Shown: one piece after another, positions 10,013 through 19,900 of the stretch
Layout: each line of letters opens with the position of its first letter
Position numbering within the stretch: position 1 is the first letter of the stretch
NCBI RefSeq assembly: GCF_026810365.1
Contig: NZ_CP113948.1
Location: 2,753,001-2,817,000 of the forward strand
Direction of reading: 5' to 3'
DNA from: Flavobacterium praedii
Lineage (GTDB): Bacteria > Bacteroidota > Bacteroidia > Flavobacteriales > Flavobacteriaceae
Length of the DNA stretch: 64,000 bases
Program-made: the position numbers and the translations under genes
The notes under the pieces: model-generated
Database searches by the model: none
Told to the model about the DNA's origin: nothing
Seen by the model: only the letters and a program-made list of their open reading frames with translations

Positions 10013-10939
10013 TTAAAAGAATCTTGGGGAGATAATTTTGTCAAACTTGTTAAACAATTCGTATCGCAAAAAGATTTCGTGGGAACCCGAATTGTATTGT
10101 GCCAATTCTGTTGTGTCAAAATCATAACTGTATCCTATAAACCATGAATCGCTGGCTTGGAAGCCCACCATGGCGCTCATCGCAGCACTCCATCTGTAGG
10201 CTAATCCCGCTACGAATTTTTCGTTCATCATGAAATTGGCGCTCACGTCCACCTGAAGTGGTGCTCCTTGTACGTATTTGCTTTGCAACGAGGGTTTGAA
10301 TTTTAGACTTGGATTTAAATCAAATACGTATCCTGCTATCAGGTAATAATTGATTTTCTCGGTGGCAATATGGCTGCTTGAACTCGAGGTGGCCGTCCCA
10401 TCAAAATGTACCGTTTCGATTAAATTGGGCGCTGACAATCCTAAATAACCATTATCCGAATGCAAGTAAAACCCAACTCCAATATTGGGCGAAAATTTAT
10501 TGTCGATATTCTCTTCAAAAATAGCATCGCCTGGCTTTTGTTTCAGTTTTGTAAAATCAACGTTTAATAAATTTGCGCTACCTTTTAGTCCAAATGACAT
10601 TTTATATTTATAATTTACAGGGATAGTGTATGAGAAATCAACGGCTATATTGTTCTCATCCGATGGCCCTATTTGATCGTTTACAAATGACAATCCCAAG
10701 CCTACTTTACTATCATTTATTGGTGTATTGATCGAAAAGGTGTTCGTCACCGGTGCGCCATCTATTCCTACCCATTGATTGCGGTGTAATGCAAAAATAC
10801 TCATGGCTTGTCGAGATCCTGCATAACCTGGATTCACGACTATCGTATTGTACATGTATTGGGTGTATTGCGCATCTTGTTGGGCAAAGCCTACAAAGGA
10901 TAAAAGCATTAATACCAACCCTATTATTTTCGTTTTCAT
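10013..10939 (-). CDS. PorP/SprF-family type IX secretion outer-membrane protein
   Basis: This 308-residue protein has a signal peptide (MKTKIIGLVLMLLSFVGFAQ) followed by the family hallmark QDAQYTQYMYNTIVVNPGYAGSR and a beta-barrel. PorP/SprF proteins are needed for secretion or surface attachment of type-B sorted adhesins, and one is normally encoded directly downstream of the adhesin it serves. Here it lies 35 bp after the giant adhesin and 10 bp before the OmpA-family gene, so the three form one operon. Confidence 0.92.
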   Translation of the reverse strand: MKTKIIGLVLMLLSFVGFAQQDAQYTQYMYNTIVVNPGYAGSRQAMSIFALHRNQWVGIDGAPVTNTFSINTPINDSKVGLGLSFVNDQIGPSDENNIAVDFSYTIPVNYKYKMSFGLKGSANLLNVDFTKLKQKPGDAIFEENIDNKFSPNIGVGFYLHSDNGYLGLSAPNLIETVHFDGTATSSSSSHIATEKINYYLIAGYVFDLNPSLKFKPSLQSKYVQGAPLQVDVSANFMMNEKFVAGLAYRWSAAMSAMVGFQASDSWFIGYSYDFDTTELAQYNSGSHEIFLRYELFNKFDKIISPRFF

Positions 10940-10974
10940 GTGTGTGTTTTTTTTAAGCTTAGGGACTTATCCAA

Positions 10975-13900
10975 CTATTTTCTGTTCAAATACAAATATC
11001 CTGATTTCTCAAATGCATTATTGGCACTGTCTCTGTATTTCAGTATATAAAAATAGGTTCCTACCGGTAATTCTGATGATTTCTCTATGGTTACTCGACC
11101 TTCGGAAACTCCTTTAAAAGCCCTATCTTCATTATTGTAATGCTCGCGTTCGAATACTAAAACACCCCAACGGTTGAAGATCTCTATCGAATTCTCCGGA
11201 TAACATTCTAAGCCTTTTACATAAAACTTGTCATTGATCCCTGCCGAACCATCAGGTGACACTGCATTGAAGACTTCTATTGCACAGCCCGAAACACTCA
11301 GTACCGTTGGATTATCATCCACCAAATTCAACTCGTCCGATTTATCTTCTACTACTTTTCCGCTTGGTGCGGTACCATAAACAGTAGCTTGATTTGAAAT
11401 ACTTCCTAAATTAATATCTGATTGCTTAATAAAATACAAGCCCGAGAAATGTGTCGTACTGACTTCTCCTATGGCCAATGTTAATGGAGATCCTGACATG
11501 ATAACTCCTGGTAATGGATCACTAATAGTTACATTACTCAATGGTGTATTACCTGTATTGGTTATTTCAAAACTGTAGGTAATGGTTTCCCCTGGCTGTG
11601 CATATCCATCGTTGTTCTCATCCCTGAATTTCGCCGTTTTCACTAAAGCAATACTAGGCCTTTCTACTACAATAGTGATCGTGGCTTGACTGCAATTGCT
11701 AGGATTGGCTTTCTCACAAATGCTGTAATTTAAGCTATAGCTACCCCCTGGTGTATTGCCCAACACATTCAACAGCCCATCTGTTCCTATTGTGAAATTT
11801 GGACTTGGTGTCAATGTGATACTTACATCTGAAGCCTTAGCCGGCAATCCATTGATTGTGTCATTTGACAATACATTGAGAACTCCTGTTAATGCTTGAG
11901 TTCCATCTACTGTTCCTGCATCGTCATTGACCGCTAGAATATCGGCATAGGTTTTACAACTGATTCCAAAATCTAAATTCAAATTAACTTTTACTGATTC
12001 TGTAAACTGAGCGTACAAAATAGTATTGGTGGTTAAACCACAGTCAACATAACTTTTTGATTTTTCTGTACGCGCTTGTTTTAGTGTTCCGCTTGGCAAT
12101 ACTTTAACCAATCCAGAAGCTGACATCGCCTCAGAAGCTTGTTCAAAATTAGCTTCTTTTATAAACTCAATTTTATATTCTCCATAAGCTCCTTGTGGCG
12201 CTCTTGTTCTCCAATAGCCTTCAACTCCCATCGTTACGCTTCTGGAGAATCCATTAGGACCCGTTACAAATATATTAGGAACATTGGTGGTACCATTACC
12301 AAATCCTGCAGCGTTCAATTCTCCAGCATTTTGGATCCCTTTATAACTTCCATCGCCATTAAAATCAATCCATTCCCATTTACTGAAATCAATTACGCCA
12401 TTTGCATCTGGTATGTTTTTAGTCACAAGACCATCGTTATTGGCATCATACCACTCGTCTTGTAGCCCATTATTGTTCAAATCGTACCATACAAAATCAC
12501 CTAAAACTAATAAATCAGTTTTATTATATCCAAAATCAATCTTTTGATACTTACAATCTTCTACTTTTAATATCAAGAAACTTGGTGTTGTATTATACAA
12601 CTCTTGGGCCGCATTCAAATTCGCGTCTTGAACCTGGATTACATAATCCCCCGCTACCATTCCTGTAAATGAATAGCTGCCATCTGCTTTGGTAATACTC
12701 AACAAAATTGGACCGGTAGTAGTATTTATTGGTTTTAAAGTCACCGGAACATTTCCTAAGGGGGTATTAGTAAGCTCATTTTTAATTAAACCCGATATAG
12801 CTGTTGATAAACCACAACCAACTGTTACTGTAACTATAGCCGTATCACAATTATTTAGGTTTAATTTATCACAAATGGAATATGTCATTGTATATGTCCC
12901 AGACGGTGTAAAGGCTGCCATTTCAACTGTCCCATCTGATTTTAATGTCATAAAGCCCGTTGGATCAGCTGTGACTGTCGATATTAGTACATTGCTCAAA
13001 GTAGCTTTGGCCAAATCTACAGCATCATTATCCAATACATTTAATACCTCTTGAACTGAATTGCTGCTCAACAAAGATCCCGATAAATCATCAGCTGCAA
13101 ATATAACCGGTGGGGCAGGTAAAATAAAGACTACCTCTAATGTAATTGTAGCTGAAGTTGCATCAACAGCACCATTATTATCTGTTGCAGTAAATGTAAA
13201 TGTATCATTTCCTGTGAAACTTCCGCTTGGATCGTAGGTCAACAAAGCAACTTCTGCTGATGTCAACACTTGATTTAACGTTACTGCCGTTCCTGATAAA
13301 GCTAAAGTTCCGTTTGTTGGTAAGCTTAAAACTGTGTAAGTGGCTATTGTTCCGTCAGCATCTGCAGCTACCAAAATATGGATAGCTGTTGGTCCAGCAT
13401 TAGCTGATATATTAGTGTTAATATCATCAACCGCAACAGGCGCATCATTGACAGCTGTCACAGTAACAACGACATCGGCTGTATCGGTCAAAACACCATC
13501 GGTTAAAGTATACGTAATCGTTGGAACAACTCCATTGTAATTAGCAACGGGTACAAATGTAAGACTTCCATCAGCCAATATCGTAAGGCTTCCAACACTA
13601 GGAATCGTTACTGCTGATCCTACGGTTTGTAAGCCTGCAATTCCGGCAATTGTATATTCTTTTACTTCTAAAGTTGCTGAATCGATATCACTATCTAATC
13701 CTGCTGTTGCATCAGTGTCCGTGATCACATTGCCTGTAATGGAAACCGCATCTTCTAGCCCACTGTAAGCATTGTTTTGTGCTATTGGCGCATCATTTAC
13801 TGCTGTTACTGTAATTGTCAAAGTAGCTGTATTGGATACTAATCCTAAATTATCATTTACAGTGTAATTAATTGCAGTGGCTGTTCCGTTAAAGTTTAAT

Positions 13901-16900
13901 ACTGGGGTAAAAGTGACTACTCCTGTAGCAGCTACACTGTAGGTTCCTTCCCCTGTTACGGTGAATGTCGGTTGAATTCCTGCTGTAGCTGGGTCTAAAT
14001 CAACTGTCGCTACATCAATGGTTCCGTCAACATCGGTATCTAATCCTGCAGCATTGGTTGCTACATTGATTGTTACTGGAGTATCTTCGGTTGTTGTGGC
14101 GGTATCGTTATTGGCTATTGGCGCATCGTTTTCTGCTGTTACTGTAATTGTCAAAGTAGCCGTATTGGATACTAATCCTAAATTATCATTTACAGTGTAA
14201 TTAATTGCAGTGGCTGTTCCGTTAAAGTTTAATACTGGAGTAAAAGTGACTACTCCTGTAGCAGCTACACTGTAGGTTCCTTCCCCTGTTACGGTGAATG
14301 TCGGTTGAATTCCTGCTGTAGCTGGGTCTAAATCAACTGTCGCTACATCAATGGTTCCGTCAACATCGGTATCTAATCCTGAAACATTGGTTGCTACATT
14401 GATTGTTACTGGAGTATCTTCGGTTGTTGTGGCGGTATCGTTATTGGCTATTGGCGCATCATTTACTGCTGTTACTGTAATTGTCAAAGTAGCCGTATTG
14501 GATACTAATCCTAAATTATCATTTACAGTGTAATTAATTGCAGTGGCTGTTCCGTTAAAGTTTAATACTGGAGTGAAAGTGACTACTCCTGTAGCAGCTA
14601 CACTGTAGGTTCCTTCCCCTGTTACGGTGAATGTCGGTTGAATTCCTGCTGTAGCTGGGTCTAAATCAACTGTCGCTACATCAATGGTTCCGTCAACATC
14701 GGTATCTAATCCTGCAACATTGGTTGCTACATTGATTGTTACTGGAGTATCTTCGGTTGTTATGGCGGTATCGTTATTGGCTATTGGCGCATCATTTACT
14801 GCTGTTACTGTAATCGTCAAAGTAGCTGTATTGGATACTAATCCTAAATTATCATTTACAGTGTAATTAATTGCAGTGGCTGTTCCGTTAAAGTTTAATA
14901 CTGGAGTAAAAGTGACTACTCCTGTAGCAGCTACACTGTAAGTTCCTTCCCCTGTTACGGTGAATGTCGGTTGAATTCCTGCTGTAGCTGGGTCTAAATC
15001 AACTGTCACTACATCAATGGTTCCGTCAACATCGGTATCTAATCCTGCAGCATTGGTTGCTACATTGATTGTTACTGGAGTATCTTCGGTTGTTGTGGCG
15101 GTATCGTTATTGGCTACTGGCGCATCATTTACTGCTGTTACTGTAATTGTCAAAGTAGCCGTATTGGATACTAATCCTAAATTATCATTTACAGTGTAAT
15201 TAATTGCAGTGGCTGTTCCGTTAAAATTTAATACTGGGGTAAAAGTGACTACTCCTGTAGCAGCTACACTGTAGGTTCCTTCCCCTGTTACGGTGAATGT
15301 CGGTTGAATTCCTGCTGTAGCTGGATCTAAATCAACTGTCGCTACATCAATGGTTCCGTCAACATCGGTATCTAATCCTGCAACATTGGTTGCTACATTG
15401 ATTGTTACTGGAGTATCTTCGGTTGTTGTGGCGGTATCGTTATTGGCTATTGGCGCATCATTTACTGCTGTTACTGTAATTGTCAAAGTAGCCGTATTGG
15501 ATACTAATCCTAAATTATCATTTACAGTGTAATTAATTGCAGTGGCTGTTCCGTTAAAGTTTAATACTGGAGTGAAAGTGACTACTCCTGTAGCAGCTAC
15601 ACTGTAGGTTCCTTCCCCTGTTACGGTGAATGTCGGTTGAATTCCTGCTGTAGCTGGGTCTAAATCAACTGTCGCTACATCAATGGTTCCGTCAACATCG
15701 GTATCTAATCCTGCAACATTGGTTGCTACATTGATTGTTACTGGAGTATCTTCGGTTGTTATGGCGGTATCGTTATTGGCTATTGGCGCATCATTTACTG
15801 CTGTTACTGTAATTGTCAAAGTAGCCGTATTGGATACTAATCCTAAATTATCATTTACAGTGTAATTAATTGCAGTGGCTGTTCCGTTAAAGTTTAATAC
15901 TGGAGTGAAAGTGACTACTCCTGTAGCAGCTACACTGTAGGTTCCTTCCCCTGTTACAGTGAATGTCGGTTGAATTCCTGCTGTAGCTGGGTCTAAATCA
16001 ACTGTCGCTACATCAATGGTTCCGTCAACATCGGTATCTAATCCTGCAACATTGGTTGCTACATTGATTGTTACTGGAGTATCTTCGGTTGTTGTGGCGG
16101 TATCGTTATTGGCAATTGGCGCATCATTTACTGCTGTTACTGTAATTGTCAAAGTAGCCGTATTGGATACTAATCCTAAATTATCATTTACAGTGTAATT
16201 AATTGCAGTGGCTGTTCCGTTAAAGTTTAATACTGGAGTGAAAGTGACTACTCCTGTAGCAGCTACACTGTAGGTTCCTTCCCCTGTTACAGTGAATGTC
16301 GGTTGAATTCCTGCTGTAGCTGGGTCTAAATCAACTGTCGCTACATCAATGGTTCCGTCAACATCGGTATCTAATCCTGCAACATTGGTTGCTACATTGA
16401 TTGTTACTGGAGTATCTTCGGTTGTTGTGGCGGTATCGTTATTGGCAATTGGCGCATCATTTACTGCTGTTACTGTAATTGTCAAAGTAGCCGTATTGGA
16501 TACTAATCCTAAATTATCATTTACAGTGTAATTAATTGCAGTGGCTGTTCCGTTAAAGTTTAATACTGGAGTAAAAGTGACTACTCCTGTAGCAGCTACA
16601 CTGTAGGTTCCTTCCCCTGTTACGGTGAATGTCGGTTGAATTCCTGCTGTAGCTGGGTCTAAATCAACTGTCGCTACATCAATGGTTCCGTCAACATCGG
16701 TATCTAATCCTGCAACATTGGTTGCTACATTGATTGTTACTGGAGTATCTTCGGTTGTTGTGGCGGTATCGTTATTGGCAATTGGCGCATCATTTACTGC
16801 TGTTACTGTAATTGTCAAAGTAGCTGTATTGGATACTAATCCTAAATTATCATTTACAGTGTAATTAATTGCAGTGGCTGTTCCGTTAAAGTTTAATACT

Positions 16901-19900
16901 GGGGTAAAAGTGACTACTCCTGTAGCAGCTACACTGTAGGTTCCTTCCCCTGTTACGGTGAATGTCGGTTGAATTCCTGCTGTAGCTGGGTCTAAATCAA
17001 CTGTCGCTACATCAATGGTTCCGTCAACATCGGTATCTAATCCTGCAGCATTGGTTGCTACATTGATTGTTACTGGAGTATCTTCGGTTGTTGTGGCGGT
17101 ATCGTTATTGGCTATTGGCGCATCGTTTTCTGCTGTTACTGTAATTGTCAAAGTAGCCGTATTGGATACTAATCCTAAATTATCATTTACAGTGTAATTA
17201 ATTGCAGTGGCTGTTCCGTTAAAGTTTAATACTGGAGTAAAAGTGACTACTCCTGTAGCAGCTACACTGTAGGTTCCTTCCCCTGTTACGGTGAATGTCG
17301 GTTGAATTCCTGCTGTAGCTAGGTCTAAATCAACTGTCGCTACATCAATGGTTCCGTCAACATCGGTATCTAATCCTGCAACATTGGTTGCTACATTGAT
17401 TGTTACTGGAGTATCTTCGGTTGTTGTGGCGGTATCGTTATTGGCTACTGGCGCATCATTTACTGCTGTTACTGTAATTGTCAAAGTAGCTGTATTGGAT
17501 ACTAATCCTAAATTATCATTTACAGTGTAATTAATTGCAGTGGCTGTTCCGTTAAAGTTTAATACTGGGGTAAAAGTGACTACTCCTGTAGCAGCTACAC
17601 TGTAGGTTCCTTCCCCTGTTACGGTGAATGTCGGTTGAATTCCTGCTGTAGCAGGGTCTAAATCAACTGTCGCTACATCAATGGTTCCGTCAACATCGGT
17701 ATCTAATCCTGCAACATTGGTTGCTACATTGATTGTTACTGGAGTATCTTCGGTTGTTATGGCGGTATCGTTATTGGCTACTGGCGCATCATTTACTGCT
17801 GTTACTGTAATTGTCAAAGTAGCCGTATTGGATACTAATCCTAAATTATCATTTACAGTGTAATTAATTGCAGTGGCTGTTCCGTTAAAGTTTAATACTG
17901 GAGTGAAAGTGACTACTCCTGTAGCAGCTACACTGTAGGTTCCTTCCCCTGTTACGGTGAATGTCGGTTGAATTCCTGCTGTAGCTGGGTCTAAATCAAC
18001 TGTCGCTACATCAATGGTTCCGTCAACATCGGTATCTAATCCTGCAACATTGGTTGCTACATTGATTGTTACTGGAGTATCTTCGGTTGTTGTGGCGGTA
18101 TCGTTATTGGCTATTGGTGCATCGTTTTCTGCTGTTACTGTAATTGTCAAAGTAGCTGTATTGGATACTAATCCTAAATTATCATTTACAGTGTAATTAA
18201 TTGGAGTGGCTGTTCCGTTAAAGTTTAATACTGGAGTAAAAGTGACTACTCCTGTAGCAGCTACACTGTAGGTTCCTTCGCCTGTTACGGTGAATGTCGG
18301 TTGAATTCCTGCTGTAGCTGGGTCTAAATCAACTGTCGCTACATCAATGGTTCCGTCAACATCGGTATCTAATCCTGCAACATTGGTTGCTACATTGATT
18401 GTTACTGGAGTATCTTCGGTTGTAGTTGCGGTATCGTTATTGGCTACTGGTGCATCATTTACTGCATTTACTGTGATCACAACATCAGCTGTATCGGTTA
18501 CTCCATCTGTATCTACTATCACATATGGAAACGTTACTGATCCATTATAGTTTGCATTTGGGGTGAAACTAATCACTCCTGCCGCTGTAATTGTAACTGT
18601 CCCGTTGGTAACTGCAATAACTTGTGCAATGCCTGGTGTCAAGGCTACGCCATTGATGGAAACTATACTTACAGCACCTTCTAAATCACTATCTGCAATA
18701 CCTGTAGTTAATGGGGTTAAGGCTACTACCGTATCTTCATCCGTTGTGTAGGCATCATCAACAGCTACTGGTGCATCATTCATACCTGTAATCGTAATAT
18801 CAATAATAGCAACATCTGTAAATGTACCATCAGACATAGTATAATTAAAGTAATCATGTGCGGTTGCTCCTGCTGCTAATGTTTGGGCATTGTTCGCAAC
18901 ATAAGTATAGCTACCGTTTGTATTTATGATAAGATCTCCATAAGTTCCTGTCAATATTGAACCAAGGGTTCCTGCTGTACCTGAACCTTCGGTATTTCCT
19001 AATCGAATTGCAGTTACTGTTTTGGTCGATCCAGTATCAACATCGGTATCATTACCCAATACACCATTTGCTACAACAGTTAATGTAGCATCTTCATCAA
19101 CACTACCAGCATCATTTACGGCTACTGGCGCATCGTTCATTCCTATAATAGTTATATCGATAATAGCAATATCTGAATCTGTACCATCAGACATCGTATA
19201 GTTGAAGTAATCATGTGCAGTTGATCCTGCTGCTAATGCTTGGGCATTGTTCGCAACATACGTATAACTTCCGTTTGTATTTATGATAAGATCTCCATAA
19301 GTTCCTGTCAATGTTAAACCAAGGGTGCCTGCCGTACCCGATCCTTCTGTATTCCCTAATCGAATTGCCGTTACTGTTTTGGTAGCTCCAGTATCAACAT
19401 CGGTATCATTACCCAATACACCATTTGCTACAACAGTTAATGTAGCGTCTTCATCAACACTACCGGCATCGTTTGCCGCTATTGGCGCATCATTCATTCC
19501 TGTAATCGTAATATCAATAATAGCAACATCTGAATCTGTACCATCAGACATCGTATAGTTGAAGTAATCATGTGCAGTTGATCCTGCTGCTAATGCTTGG
19601 GCATTGTTCGCAACATACGTATAACTTCCGTTTGTATTTATGATAAGATCTCCATAAGTTCCTATCAATGTTAAACCAAGGGTGCCTGCCGCACCTGATC
19701 CTTCTGTATTCCCTAATCGAATTGCCGTTACTGTTTTGGTAGCTCCAGTATCAACATCGGTATCATTACCCAATACACCATTTGCTACAACAGTTAATGT
19801 AGCATCTTCATCAACACTACCGGCATCGTTTACTGCCACTGGTGCATCATTTCTCCCTGTAATAGTAATATCGATAATAGCAACATCGGTATCTGTACCA

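Noticed and set aside
13790..18470. Regularly spaced repeats as a possible CRISPR array
   Set aside because: Units are 333 bp, contiguous and in frame inside one gene, without spacers.
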